DNA from: an uncultured Dorea sp.
Lineage (GTDB): Bacteria > Bacillota > Clostridia > Lachnospirales > Lachnospiraceae
Assembly: GCA_910577685.1 (NCBI GenBank)
Contig: CAJTOH010000004.1
Coordinates: 1-64,000, forward strand
Length of the DNA: 64,000 nucleotides
Direction: 5' to 3'
Below are positions 1-8,371 of this stretch, one piece after another. The position numbers and the translations under genes are program-made. The notes beneath the pieces were generated by a model. The model did no database searches, was not told the origin of the DNA, and saw only the letters and a program-made list of their open reading frames with translations. The stretch's first letter is position 1, and every line of letters starts with the position of its first letter.

Positions 1-142
1 CATTTTCTTTTTCTAACAGGCCAATCCGGTCATTCAGGTGATTGATTTCCCGGGATGACGTTTTTTCCACACAGTCGAGGCGCGCCATGACTTCTTCCAG
101 CTGTTTGTATAATCCATGTCCATAATCACTTGCCCTTCCCAT
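1..142 (-). CDS. IS66-type transposase, N-terminal part (runs off window)
   Basis: On the minus strand an open frame starts at an ATG at 142-140 behind a GAGGTG-type ribosome-binding site and runs off the left edge after 47 codons. The peptide begins MGRASDYGHGLYKQLEEV and continues as a charged, heptad-like helix. From memory this resembles the N-terminus of IS66-family (TnpC-like) transposases of clostridia, which open with such a coiled coil before a zinc-binding segment and the DDE core. Only the N-terminus is present, so no catalytic residue can be seen and the family call is tentative. Confidence 0.45.
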   Translation of the reverse strand, partial: MGRASDYGHGLYKQLEEVMARLDCVEKTSSREINHLNDRIGLLEKEN

Positions 143-509
143 AGCACACCTCTTCTTTCTGATCCTTATTTTAACAGAAATGCAGAGAAAAAGCGAATAA
201 TGACAAAAACTCCTTGGGCAAAATCACGGTGGAAAACGCTTTGTATTTGTATAAACATTGTGTAAAAAAGGAATGAAAATGAGGAGATTTTAGGGCGTTC
301 ATAAAAAGTTATCCACAAAATAAGCCTAAGTGTAGCCGTTTATTGTCTGAACGATAAAGAGACTTTAATATTTGTGGAAAACTCGACAAACAAAAAAATA
401 ATTTTCTCTGTTATTACTAAATCAAGTGCTTTTCCAAGCATAAATAAGTACAGAGGTTCAGCCGGATGGCTGAATAGTAACGACAAGGTTAATTATTTTG
501 AAAAAAGCC
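143..509. other. AT-rich non-coding stretch upstream of the rimP operon
   Basis: No credible gene is seen in these roughly 370 bases. They hold a perfect DnaA-box 9-mer TTATCCACA at 309-317, a near match on the opposite strand at 373-381, and a Spo0A-box-like CTCGACAAA at 382-390 (reverse complement TTTGTCGAG). A 7-bp hairpin TTCAGCC/GGCTGAA lies at 457-474. Single short motifs like these occur by chance, so function is not claimed. Confidence 0.4.
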
Positions 510-538
510 TTGATTTTACAGGGATATAGTGCTATACT
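510..538 (+). promoter_or_regulatory. Sigma-A promoter of the rimP-nusA-infB operon
   Basis: TTGATT at 510-515 and TATACT at 533-538 are separated by 17 nt. Transcription would start near 545, about 70 nt ahead of the rimP start. Because the promoter lies there, the reading frame upstream of 618 is leader and not rimP coding sequence. Confidence 0.75.
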
Positions 539-565
539 GTGTAATAGTTACATAAGGAAATCGGC

Positions 566-593
566 AGAAGAGTGGACGGAAGTTCACTCTTCT
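566..593 (+). promoter_or_regulatory. Leader hairpin before rimP
   Basis: A perfect 9-bp stem (566-574 with 585-593, loop 10 nt) lies in the short 5' leader, ending 10 nt before the AGGAGG at 603-608. There is no proper U-tract, so it is not a clear terminator. It could affect mRNA stability or translation of rimP. Confidence 0.5.
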
Positions 594-617
594 TTGTTGG
601 TAAGGAGGAAATTGCCG

Positions 618-1085
618 TTGACGAAGAGAGAGCGCTATGAACAGAAAACAGAAAAGATCCTGAACCCCATTATAGAGGAGTATGGATTTGAACTCGTAGA
701 TGTGGAATATGTGAAAGAAGGTAGTACATGGTATCTTCGTGCATATATTGATAAGCCGGGGGGAATCAGTATTGACGATTGCGAAGCGGTAAGCCGCAGG
801 CTTTCGGATATCCTGGATGAGAAGGATTATATAGATGAGGCGTATATTCTGGAGGTCAGCTCTCCGGGACTTGGAAGACCTCTCAGGAAGGAGAAGGATT
901 TCAAGAGGAGTCTTGGAGAGGAAGTGGAGATTCGGACTTACCGTATGATAGAGAAGCAAAAGGAATTTACCGGAACCTTGAAGGAATACGATGAGAATAC
1001 GGTAACGATCGAAGAGGAAGGCGGGAATGTGAGGATATTTGAGAAGAGCGATATTGCGCTGATACGCCTCGCATTTGATTTTTGA
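618..1085 (+). CDS. rimP: Ribosome maturation factor RimP
   Basis: 155-aa RimP (YlxS/DUF150 family), needed for maturation of the 30S subunit. The N-terminal alpha/beta domain carries the family pattern around VDVEYVKEG and the segment ISIDDCEAVSRRLSDILDE. The C-terminal SH3-like domain follows LEVSSPGLGRPL. The start is a TTG at 618 with AGGAGGA at 603-609, seven to eight bases upstream. The same frame stays open back to 498, but that part overlaps the promoter. It is first in the operon and nusA follows 19 bp later, the usual order in Firmicutes. Confidence 0.93.
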   Translation: MTKRERYEQKTEKILNPIIEEYGFELVDVEYVKEGSTWYLRAYIDKPGGISIDDCEAVSRRLSDILDEKDYIDEAYILEVSSPGLGRPLRKEKDFKRSLGEEVEIRTYRMIEKQKEFTGTLKEYDENTVTIEEEGGNVRIFEKSDIALIRLAFDF

Positions 1086-1104
1086 TAGATAGGAGGATAA
1101 TACA

Positions 1105-2331
1105 ATGAATACGGAATTGTTAGAAGCGTTGAATATATTAGAGAAGGAAAAGGAGATCAGTAAAGAGACCCTGCTGGATGCGATCGAGAATTCTCTGCTG
1201 AATGCCTGTAAGAACCATTTTGGAAAGGCCGATAATATCAAGCTGATTATGGACAGAACAACCTGTGATTACAGGCTTTTTGCCGAAAAGACCGTGGTAG
1301 AGGACGTGGAGGATAAGCTGGAGGAGATCAGTATAGAAGACGCCAGAAAGATCGACGGCAAATATGAGCTTGGAGATATCGTGCAGATTCCCATCGAGTC
1401 CAAGTCTTTCGGACGTATCGCTACCCAGAATGCGAAGAACCTGATCCTGCAGAAGATTCGTGAAGAGGAGCGCAAGGTAGTCTACGACCAGTATTTCGAG
1501 AAAGAGAAGGACATTGTCACGGGAATTGTCCAACGGTATATAGGAAGAAACGTCAGTATCAACCTCGGAAAGGCGGATGCGATGCTGACGGAGAACGAAC
1601 AGGTCAAAGGGGAAGTATTCAAGCCTACCGAGCGTGTGAAGCTCTATATCGTGGAGGTTAAGAATACCACTAAAGGGCCCAAGATCTTGGTTTCCCGCAC
1701 GCATCCGGAGCTTGTGAAGCGCCTCTTTGAAGCAGAAGTAACAGAGGTGAAGGACGGCGTTGTCGAGATCAAGAGTATTGCAAGGGAGGCAGGAAGCAGG
1801 ACGAAGATTGCAGTATGGTCCAATGATCCGGACGTAGATCCGGTAGGAGCGTGCGTCGGTATGAACGGAAGCCGTGTCAATGCCATTGTCAACGAGCTCA
1901 GGGGAGAGAAGATTGATATTATTAATTGGAGCGATAACCCGGCAATTCTGATAGAGAATGCGCTGAGTCCTGCCAAGGTTATTTCTGTTATGGCGGATCC
2001 GGACGATAAGACCGCCGGCGTGATTGTGCCGGATTACCAGTTATCGCTGGCCATTGGCAAGGAAGGACAGAATGCAAGGCTTGCCGCAAGACTGACCGGA
2101 TATAAGATTGATATTAAGAGCGAGACGCAGGCTATCGAGTCGGGAGATCTTCCGGAGAATTATCTGGAGATGAGCGAGGGCGTATACGAAGAGGAGTACG
2201 AGGAGTCTTACGAGGAAGGCTATGAAGAGGAACAGCCGAACGAGGAATACGCTTATCCGGAGGATGAGGAGCAGGAATATGACGCTTATGTTGGGGAAGA
2301 CGAGATTACATTTCAGGAAATAGAGGAATAG
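1105..2331 (+). CDS. nusA: Transcription termination/antitermination factor NusA
   Basis: 408-aa NusA, an RNA-polymerase-associated factor that controls pausing, termination and antitermination. An N-terminal polymerase-binding domain (about 1-125) is followed by an S1 domain (about 135-200) and two KH domains (about 200-345, with GACVGMNGSRVNAI and LAIGKEGQNARLA). The tail from about 350 is extremely acidic and rich in Glu and Tyr. The start ATG has AGGAGG ten bases upstream. Gram-positive NusA lacks the E. coli acidic repeat domains, so this unstructured acidic tail is a lineage feature. Confidence 0.97.
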   Translation: MNTELLEALNILEKEKEISKETLLDAIENSLLNACKNHFGKADNIKLIMDRTTCDYRLFAEKTVVEDVEDKLEEISIEDARKIDGKYELGDIVQIPIESKSFGRIATQNAKNLILQKIREEERKVVYDQYFEKEKDIVTGIVQRYIGRNVSINLGKADAMLTENEQVKGEVFKPTERVKLYIVEVKNTTKGPKILVSRTHPELVKRLFEAEVTEVKDGVVEIKSIAREAGSRTKIAVWSNDPDVDPVGACVGMNGSRVNAIVNELRGEKIDIINWSDNPAILIENALSPAKVISVMADPDDKTAGVIVPDYQLSLAIGKEGQNARLAARLTGYKIDIKSETQAIESGDLPENYLEMSEGVYEEEYEESYEEGYEEEQPNEEYAYPEDEEQEYDAYVGEDEITFQEIEE

Positions 2332-2339
2332 GTGGTTAT

Positions 2340-2618
2340 TTGAGCGGAAATAAAAAAGTTCCTGTACGCAGATGTGTGGGCTGTCAGGAGATGAAGAATA
2401 AAAAAGAGATGATTCGGGTAATCAGGACGAAGGAGGGCGAGTTTCTTCTGGACGCCACAGGCAAGAAGAACGGAAGGGGCGCTTATATCTGTCCCACTGA
2501 GGAATGTCTAAAGAAGGCTGTCCGGAATAAGGGATTGGAGCGTTCGTTTAAGCAGTCTATTCCGGCAGAAGTATACGAAGCGTTGGAAAAGGAGATGGGA
2601 CTACTTGAGACAGAGTAA
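2340..2618 (+). CDS. rnpM: RNase P modulator RnpM (YlxR family)
   Basis: 92-aa YlxR/DUF448 protein with the family's N-terminal pattern PVRRCVGCQEMKNK and GRGAYIC further on. In B. subtilis the homologue binds RNase P RNA and modulates its activity. It starts at a TTG (2340) behind AGGTGG, eight bases after nusA ends, and overlaps the following L7Ae-type gene by 14 bp, so translational coupling is likely. The four cysteines fit the family's small fold. Confidence 0.93.
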   Translation: MSGNKKVPVRRCVGCQEMKNKKEMIRVIRTKEGEFLLDATGKKNGRGAYICPTEECLKKAVRNKGLERSFKQSIPAEVYEALEKEMGLLETE

Positions 2619-2928
2619 AGCTTTGTCGCTCATCAGTCTGGCTACGAAGGCCGGAAAGTCTGCCAGCGGAGAGTTCTGTACGGAGAAGGAAGTGAAGTCC
2701 GGCAAAGCTTCGTTGGTCATCATAGCTGATGACGCGTCTGATAATACAAAGAAGAAGTTTAAAAATATGTGTGATTTTTATCACGTGCCGATCTGTTTTT
2801 ATAAAGACAAAGATACCTTGGGGCATGCAATGGGGAAACAGTTCCGGGCATCTCTTGCAATATTAGATCAGGGGTTTGCAAAAGGAATCAGAGAGAGTAT
2901 GGATGCAGAAGATAACACAGTTGCATAG
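2605..2928 (+). CDS. L7Ae/L30e/YlxQ-family RNA-binding protein
   Basis: 107-aa protein of the ribosomal L7Ae/YlxQ family, which binds kink-turn RNA. The N-terminus LISLATKAGKSASGE and the central LVIIADDASDNT fit the family. It starts at a TTG inside the end of rnpM, with GGAG about ten bases upstream, and infB follows 14 bp after its stop. In Firmicutes this gene almost always sits between rnpM and infB. Its exact cellular role is not settled. Confidence 0.9.
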   Translation: MRQSKALSLISLATKAGKSASGEFCTEKEVKSGKASLVIIADDASDNTKKKFKNMCDFYHVPICFYKDKDTLGHAMGKQFRASLAILDQGFAKGIRESMDAEDNTVA

Positions 2929-2942
2929 AGGAGGTAGTAAAT

Positions 2943-5900
2943 ATGGCAAAAATCAAAGTATACGAGTTGGCGAAGGAATTGGGTGTTCAGAGTAAGGAGG
3001 TACTCGAGTTCCTTGGCGGAAAAAATATAGAAGTAAAGAATCATATGAGCGCGCTTGAAGAGGACGACGCAAATGTTGTGAGAAAAGGTATGGCAAGGGA
3101 TACGGCGGCTAAGCCGGATCAGGAAGCGCCAAAGAAGAAGAATATCGTGCATGTATTCCGTCCGCAGAATACGCAGAATGGCGGCAGACAGGGAAAGAGA
3201 CCGGGAGGAAGGGCTGCCCAGCCGGGAGGCAACAGCCGTACCGCCCAGAGTCAGGGAAAACCGATGCAGGTGAACAACGGCCGTCCTTCTAAGCAGGCTT
3301 TGACAAGGCAGGAGGCTTCGGCCGTTGCGCCGGAGAAGGCGCAGCCGGCAAAACGTCCGGCAGCGGTGGCTCCAAAGCCGGCTGAACCGGTAAAACGTCC
3401 GGAAGGATCCGGGGCAATTGCGGCAACTGAGGCCGTAGAAGCTGTGAAGCGTCCGGCAGTTACGGCAGAAAAGACTCAAAATATGCAGCAGACGGAAAGA
3501 GCGGCGGAAAAGCCCGCGGACAGAGGCGCGGAGCGAACGGCATCCGGCGAAAAAAGACCGGCCCAGAGGCGTTTTGACCGTGACCGTTCTGACCGTCCGG
3601 AGCGTTTTGAACGGGGGCAGGACAGACGCGGGGATTCCAGAAATCAGCGTCCTCAGCGTGGGGACCGTCCGCAGGAAGGCCGTGACAACAGATTTCAGGG
3701 AGGGGACCGCGACAGGAACAGAGACCGAAACAGAGATCGGGGCCGTGATAACAGATTCCAAGGAGGAGACCGCGACGGAAGGTTCCAGGGAGAAGACCGT
3801 AAAGACCGCGACGGAAGATTCCAAGGAGGAGACCGTGGAAGAGACCGAAACGACCGCGACGGAAGGTTCCAGGGAGGAGACCGCGGAAGAGACCGCGATA
3901 AGGACCGCGACGGAAGGTTCCAGGGAGGAGACCGAAGCGACCGTGACAGAGACCGCGGGCAGGGACGCAGACCGGGCGAGAGAAACGACCGTCGGGGAGG
4001 CGAGAAGAGAAGCGGCGGTTCCGGTATTCCGGCGCCGGCTGTGGAAAGCCAGAAACCACAGCGCAGTAAAGGCAAAGGTAAGGAAGATCATAAGAAGAAA
4101 GATTACCGCCGCGAGGAAGAGGAAGGCAGAAACGCAAAGGGCAAGAAAAAGAACGAACCGAAACCGCAGTTCCAGAAGCCGCAGCAGAGGGAGCAGAAGG
4201 TGGAGGAAGAGATTAAGTCCATTATAATCCCGGAAGTTCTGACGATTAAAGAGCTGTCGGATAAGATGAAGATCGTGCCTTCCGTGATTGTAAAGAAACT
4301 GTTTATGCAGGGCAAGATCGTAACCGTGAATCAGGAGATTGATTACGAGACGGCAGAAGGAATTGCTCTTGAGTTTGACGTGCTCTGTGAGAAGGAAGAG
4401 GTTGTAGACGTAATAGAGGAACTTTTGAAAGAGGACGAGGAGGACGAAAGCACCATGAAGAAACGTCCGCCGGTAGTCTGCGTCATGGGCCATGTCGACC
4501 ATGGTAAGACTTCTCTTCTGGATGCCATCCGCCATACCAAAGTCATTGACAAAGAAGCCGGCGGAATTACTCAGCATATAGGCGCATATGTGGTGGATGT
4601 GAACGGGGAGAAGATCACGTTCTTGGATACGCCGGGACATGAAGCCTTTACGGCTATGCGTATGCGGGGAGCAAGCTCCACGGATATTGCGATCCTGGTA
4701 GTTGCGGCGGACGACGGCGTGATGCCCCAGACCGTGGAGGCGATCAACCATGCGAAGGCTGCAGGCGTGGAGATTGTGGTTGCGGTCAATAAGATCGATA
4801 AGCCGAGTGCGAATATTGAGCGCGTGAAGCAGGAGCTGACCGAATATGAACTGATTCCGGAAGACTGGGGCGGAAGCACCGTCTTCGTGCCGGTGTCTGC
4901 AAAGACCGGACAGGGGCTTGAAGATTTGATGGAGATGATCGTGCTGACTGCGGAGGTGCTGGAACTTAAGGCTAATTCTGACCGCCGTGCAAGAGGCCTT
5001 GTGTTGGAGGCGCAGCTTGACAAGGGAAGAGGTTCGGTTGCCACTGTTCTGGTGCAGAAGGGTATTCTGCGGGTGGGCGATTCCATTGCGGCAGGTTCCG
5101 CTTACGGTAAGGTAAGAGCCATGATGGACGACAAGGGAAGACGCGTGAAAGAGGCGGGTCCTTCTATGCCGGTAGAGATCCTTGGCTTAAACGACGTGCC
5201 TAATGCGGGCGAGGTGTTCGTCGCATGTGAGAATGATAAGGAAGCGAGAAGCTTTGCCGAGACATTTATCTCACAGAGCAAAGCGAAGCTGATTGAGGAT
5301 ACGAAGTCAAAACTGTCTCTGGACGACTTGTTCAGCCAGATTCAGGAGGGTAATTTGAAAGAGTTGGGAATCGTCGTGAAGGCGGATGTACAGGGTTCCG
5401 TGGAGGCTATGAAGCAGAGCCTTCTGAAACTGACCAACGAAGAAGTTGTGGTGAAGATCATCCATGGCGGAGTCGGCGCGATCAACGAATCCGACGTAAG
5501 CCTCGCGTCCGCATCCAACGCCATTATTATCGGATTCAACGTGCGTCCGGATGCAACGGCGAAGGAGACGGCGGACAGGGAAGGCGTGGATATCCGTCTG
5601 TACCGTGTCATTTACAATGCTATTGAAGATGTAGAGGCGGCTATGAAGGGTATGCTTGACCCGATCTTTGAGGAGAAGGTGCTGGGCCATGCCGAGGTTC
5701 GCCAGACCTTTAAAGCGTCGGGAGTCGGCACGATTGCAGGTTCTTACGTTTTGGACGGTACGTTCGAGAGAGATTGTTCCGTGCGCCTGACAAGGGACGG
5801 AATCGTGATCTTTGAAGGGCCTCTTGCATCCCTCAGACGGTTCAAGGACGATGTGAAAGAAGTCAGAGCGGGATATGAGTGCGGATTTGTGTTTGCCAAC

Positions 5901-5963
5901 TTTAACGATATTAAGGAAGGTGATCTTGTAGAAGCATTCAAGATGGTAGAGATCCCGAGATAG
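2943..5963 (+). CDS. infB: Translation initiation factor IF-2
   Basis: 1006-aa IF-2, the GTPase that places initiator fMet-tRNA on the ribosome. An IF2-N domain at 1-50 is followed by a long low-complexity linker, a second IF2-N domain near 430-480, the G domain with GHVDHGKT at about 516, DTPGHEAF and NKID, then EF-Tu-like domain II, domain III and the C-terminal fMet-tRNA-binding domain. The linker (about residues 190-360) is dominated by Arg/Asp and repeats RFQGGDR six times. The protein is longer than the roughly 700-950 aa usual in the class, and the extra length is this linker. The start ATG has GGAGG upstream. Confidence 0.97.
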   Translation: MAKIKVYELAKELGVQSKEVLEFLGGKNIEVKNHMSALEEDDANVVRKGMARDTAAKPDQEAPKKKNIVHVFRPQNTQNGGRQGKRPGGRAAQPGGNSRTAQSQGKPMQVNNGRPSKQALTRQEASAVAPEKAQPAKRPAAVAPKPAEPVKRPEGSGAIAATEAVEAVKRPAVTAEKTQNMQQTERAAEKPADRGAERTASGEKRPAQRRFDRDRSDRPERFERGQDRRGDSRNQRPQRGDRPQEGRDNRFQGGDRDRNRDRNRDRGRDNRFQGGDRDGRFQGEDRKDRDGRFQGGDRGRDRNDRDGRFQGGDRGRDRDKDRDGRFQGGDRSDRDRDRGQGRRPGERNDRRGGEKRSGGSGIPAPAVESQKPQRSKGKGKEDHKKKDYRREEEEGRNAKGKKKNEPKPQFQKPQQREQKVEEEIKSIIIPEVLTIKELSDKMKIVPSVIVKKLFMQGKIVTVNQEIDYETAEGIALEFDVLCEKEEVVDVIEELLKEDEEDESTMKKRPPVVCVMGHVDHGKTSLLDAIRHTKVIDKEAGGITQHIGAYVVDVNGEKITFLDTPGHEAFTAMRMRGASSTDIAILVVAADDGVMPQTVEAINHAKAAGVEIVVAVNKIDKPSANIERVKQELTEYELIPEDWGGSTVFVPVSAKTGQGLEDLMEMIVLTAEVLELKANSDRRARGLVLEAQLDKGRGSVATVLVQKGILRVGDSIAAGSAYGKVRAMMDDKGRRVKEAGPSMPVEILGLNDVPNAGEVFVACENDKEARSFAETFISQSKAKLIEDTKSKLSLDDLFSQIQEGNLKELGIVVKADVQGSVEAMKQSLLKLTNEEVVVKIIHGGVGAINESDVSLASASNAIIIGFNVRPDATAKETADREGVDIRLYRVIYNAIEDVEAAMKGMLDPIFEEKVLGHAEVRQTFKASGVGTIAGSYVLDGTFERDCSVRLTRDGIVIFEGPLASLRRFKDDVKEVRAGYECGFVFANFNDIKEGDLVEAFKMVEIPR
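3690..3960 (+). repeat. Arg/Asp-rich tandem repeat inside infB
   Basis: Imperfect in-frame repeats encode DGRFQGGDR-type units separated by RDR-rich spacers of different length. Six RFQG(G/E)DR copies are readable, and the underlying DNA repeats GGTTCCAGGGAGGAGACCG-like units. Such repeats can change copy number by slippage and so vary between strains. Confidence 0.85.
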
Positions 5964-5979
5964 GTTAGGGTGTAAGAAA

Positions 5980-6360
5980 ATGAAGAAAAGAAGCATAAAG
6001 AATACCAGAGTCAATACTGAGGTACAAAGGGAACTCAGCGACATTATCAGGAATATGAAGGATCCCCGCGTCGCACCGTGGACTTCCGTGGTGGCAGCGC
6101 AGGTGGCTCCTGACCTTAAGACCTGTAAGGCGTATATCAGTGTGCTTGGAGGCAAAAAAGAGCAGGAAGATACCATTGCGGGTCTTAAGAATGCAGAAGG
6201 CTTTATCCGGCGTGAGCTTGCCCGCACGCTGAATATGCGGAATACGCCGGAGATATGTTTTGTATTAGATCAGTCGATTGAGTACGGCGTTAATATGTCC
6301 AGAAAGATCGACGAAGTGACCAGGAATATTTCAACGGAAGGGGATGCAGATGCTGAATAA
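5980..6360 (+). CDS. rbfA: 30S ribosome-binding factor RbfA
   Basis: 126-aa RbfA, a KH-like 30S assembly factor acting late in 16S 5'-end maturation. The family pattern IIRNMKDPRV near the N-terminus and the conserved middle CKAYISVLGG are present, with RRELARTLNMRNTPEICFVLD towards the end. It begins 16 bp after infB, and its last codons overlap the start of the next gene, as in a translationally coupled operon. Confidence 0.95.
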   Translation: MKKRSIKNTRVNTEVQRELSDIIRNMKDPRVAPWTSVVAAQVAPDLKTCKAYISVLGGKKEQEDTIAGLKNAEGFIRRELARTLNMRNTPEICFVLDQSIEYGVNMSRKIDEVTRNISTEGDADAE

Positions 6361-7303
6361 GATTCTGAAAGACGCTGTGACAATCGCAATCGGCGGCCAT
6401 ATCCGTCCGGATGGGGACTGTGTGGGTTCCTGCATGGGATTGTATCATTATATCAGGGATAACTACAGTGATAAGAAGGTGGATGTGTATCTGGAAGAGA
6501 TGCCGGATAAATTCTACTTCCTGAAATCTACGGAATTCATACGGCATGAGATTAAGAAGGGCGAAGCGTATGACCTGTTTATCAGTCTGGACTGCGGGGA
6601 CAAGGAGCGTCTGGGCTTCTCCGCCCCCCTGTTTGATCAGGCGAAGCGGACTTATTGTATCGATCATCACATCAGTAATACGGGCTTTGCGCAGGACGAA
6701 TATACTGTGGCGGACGCCAGTTCTACATGCGAGCTGGTTTATCAGCTCATGGAGGAGGATAAGATTTCTCTGGATACGGCAGAGGCCCTTTATCTGGGGA
6801 TTGTACACGATACCGGAGTGTTTCAGTATACCAGTGCGTCCCCGTCTACGTTCCGTATGGCGGCAAATCTTCTGGAGAAAGGCGTGGACGGCGCCAGACT
6901 GATTCAAGATACGTATTATGAGAAGACGTACGCTCAGAATCAGATCTTGGGACGTACGCTGCTTGAGAGTATCCTGTTTATGGATAAGACCTGTATTGCT
7001 TCCTATGTGACTAAGAAAACCATGGATTTCTATGGTGTGAAGGTTAAAGATTTAGACGGAATAGTGAGTCAGCTCAGGGTCACGAAGGATATTGAAGTGG
7101 CAATCTTTATGTATGAGCTGGAAACAAATGTTTACAAGGTAAGTCTGCGCTCCAAGGAGAGAGTGGACGTAAGCAAGGTCGCAAAGTATTTCGGCGGGGG
7201 CGGCCATAAGAAGGCGGCCGGACTTACCATGGCCGGGACTTATTATGACGTTTTAAACAATCTGTCAAGGCAGATAGAGGCGCAGATCTTAGGACAGAAG
7301 TAG
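6350..7303 (+). CDS. nrnA: DHH/DHHA1 phosphoesterase, NrnA-like oligoribonuclease/pAp phosphatase
   Basis: About 317 aa. The DHH domain has GHIRPDGDCVGS near the N-terminus, a DCGD segment and the DHH signature in CIDHHISN. The DHHA1 domain ends with GGGGHKKAAG, the nucleic-acid-binding motif. NrnA-type enzymes degrade nanoRNAs and 3'-phosphoadenosine-5'-phosphate, and some also cleave linear c-di-AMP products. Two ATGs compete: 6344 abuts the GGGG ribosome-binding site, whereas 6350 is well spaced and gives the usual N-terminus. It overlaps rbfA by 11 bp. Confidence 0.92.
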   Translation: MLNKILKDAVTIAIGGHIRPDGDCVGSCMGLYHYIRDNYSDKKVDVYLEEMPDKFYFLKSTEFIRHEIKKGEAYDLFISLDCGDKERLGFSAPLFDQAKRTYCIDHHISNTGFAQDEYTVADASSTCELVYQLMEEDKISLDTAEALYLGIVHDTGVFQYTSASPSTFRMAANLLEKGVDGARLIQDTYYEKTYAQNQILGRTLLESILFMDKTCIASYVTKKTMDFYGVKVKDLDGIVSQLRVTKDIEVAIFMYELETNVYKVSLRSKERVDVSKVAKYFGGGGHKKAAGLTMAGTYYDVLNNLSRQIEAQILGQK

Positions 7304-7378
7304 AATATGCGGAGGTTTCGGGAGAATCTGTCAGGAAGGCGCGGATGCAGGAGGAAAGACACAGATCGGGGGATACAT

Positions 7379-8311
7379 ATGATACACGGGATTCTGAATG
7401 TGCGAAAAGAGAAGGGGTATACTTCCCATGACGTGGTGGCGAAGCTTCGGGGGATTACGAGGCAGAAGAAGATCGGCCATACGGGAACCTTGGATCCGGA
7501 TGCAACAGGGGTTCTGCCGGTATGTCTTGGAAGGGCGACAAGATTGTGCGATATGCTCACAGACCGGGAGAAGACTTACGAGGCGGTGCTTTTGTTAGGA
7601 CGGGTAACGGACACTCAGGATGTCGGCGGACAGACGATTAAGACGGAAGATACCTCGAAGCTTCGGGAAGAGGAAGTACGGGAAACCATCCGGGGATTTT
7701 TGGGGGAGTATGCGCAGATACCGCCGATGTACTCGGCGCTTAAGGTGGGCGGTAAGAAACTCTGCGACCTTGCCCGGGAAGGAAAAGAAGTCGAGCGCAA
7801 GGCAAGGAAAGTAAGGATCTTTGAGATTGAGATGCTTAAGGTTGATCTGCCGAGGGTGCATATAAGAGTGTCCTGCTCTAAAGGAACGTATATCCGTACC
7901 TTGTGCCATGATATCGGAGGCCGGCTTGGGTGCGGCGGATGCATGGAGGAGCTGGTCCGTACCCGCGTGGGACGTTTTTTACTGGAGGACAGCCTGACAA
8001 TCGATGAGATTGCGGAGAAATACAGAGAAGGCAGCCTGACGGAGGTATTAATTTCCATGGATGGGATGTTCCGGGATTATCCCGGGCTGACCGTAAGTAA
8101 GAGATGGGATTCGCCGGCGAAGAACGGGAATCCGCTGCCAAAGGAGGCTTTCCTTGACGTTTTGGACCCAAAGGGATGGAAGGACGGGAAAGCGGACGAA
8201 TGTCCGGATTGCGTCAGGGTCTATGACGAGAAAGGACAATTCATTGCGGTCTGCCGCCGTCAGGAAGAAGAATATCGAATCGTGAAGATGTTCTATGTAA
8301 ACGGCGAATGA
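7379..8311 (+). CDS. truB: tRNA pseudouridine(55) synthase TruB
   Basis: 310-aa TruB, which makes pseudouridine 55 in the T-loop of tRNAs. The catalytic aspartate lies in GHTGTLDPDATGVLP (about residue 39), followed by QIPPMYSALKVGGK and the RIFE segment. The frame is open back to 7307, but the family N-terminus (MIHGILNVRKEKGYTSHD) begins at 7379, with a G-rich ribosome-binding site at 7367-7372. The C-terminal extension is PUA-like. Confidence 0.95.
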   Translation: MIHGILNVRKEKGYTSHDVVAKLRGITRQKKIGHTGTLDPDATGVLPVCLGRATRLCDMLTDREKTYEAVLLLGRVTDTQDVGGQTIKTEDTSKLREEEVRETIRGFLGEYAQIPPMYSALKVGGKKLCDLAREGKEVERKARKVRIFEIEMLKVDLPRVHIRVSCSKGTYIRTLCHDIGGRLGCGGCMEELVRTRVGRFLLEDSLTIDEIAEKYREGSLTEVLISMDGMFRDYPGLTVSKRWDSPAKNGNPLPKEAFLDVLDPKGWKDGKADECPDCVRVYDEKGQFIAVCRRQEEEYRIVKMFYVNGE

Positions 8312-8371
8312 CGCAGCGGGCGATTTGGCGGATATATTGGGGATATATATGTAGAGTAAAGAGGGACAGAT

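Noticed and set aside
498..617. N-terminal extension of rimP from a TTG at 498
   Set aside because: The segment covers the -35/-10 elements and a hairpin; AGGAGG sits right before the TTG at 618 and the extension is not part of RimP.
3574..4227. 217-codon + strand frame inside infB with TATEGSREET-type repeats
   Set aside because: It is the same DNA repeat read in another frame; IF-2 is unbroken through it.
2868..4751. 627-codon open frame on the minus strand opposite infB
   Set aside because: It is antisense to the repeated, Arg/Asp-rich linker of IF-2; the codons of that linker leave the opposite strand open. The product is a Ser/Leu/Arg/Val low-complexity chain without a ribosome-binding site.
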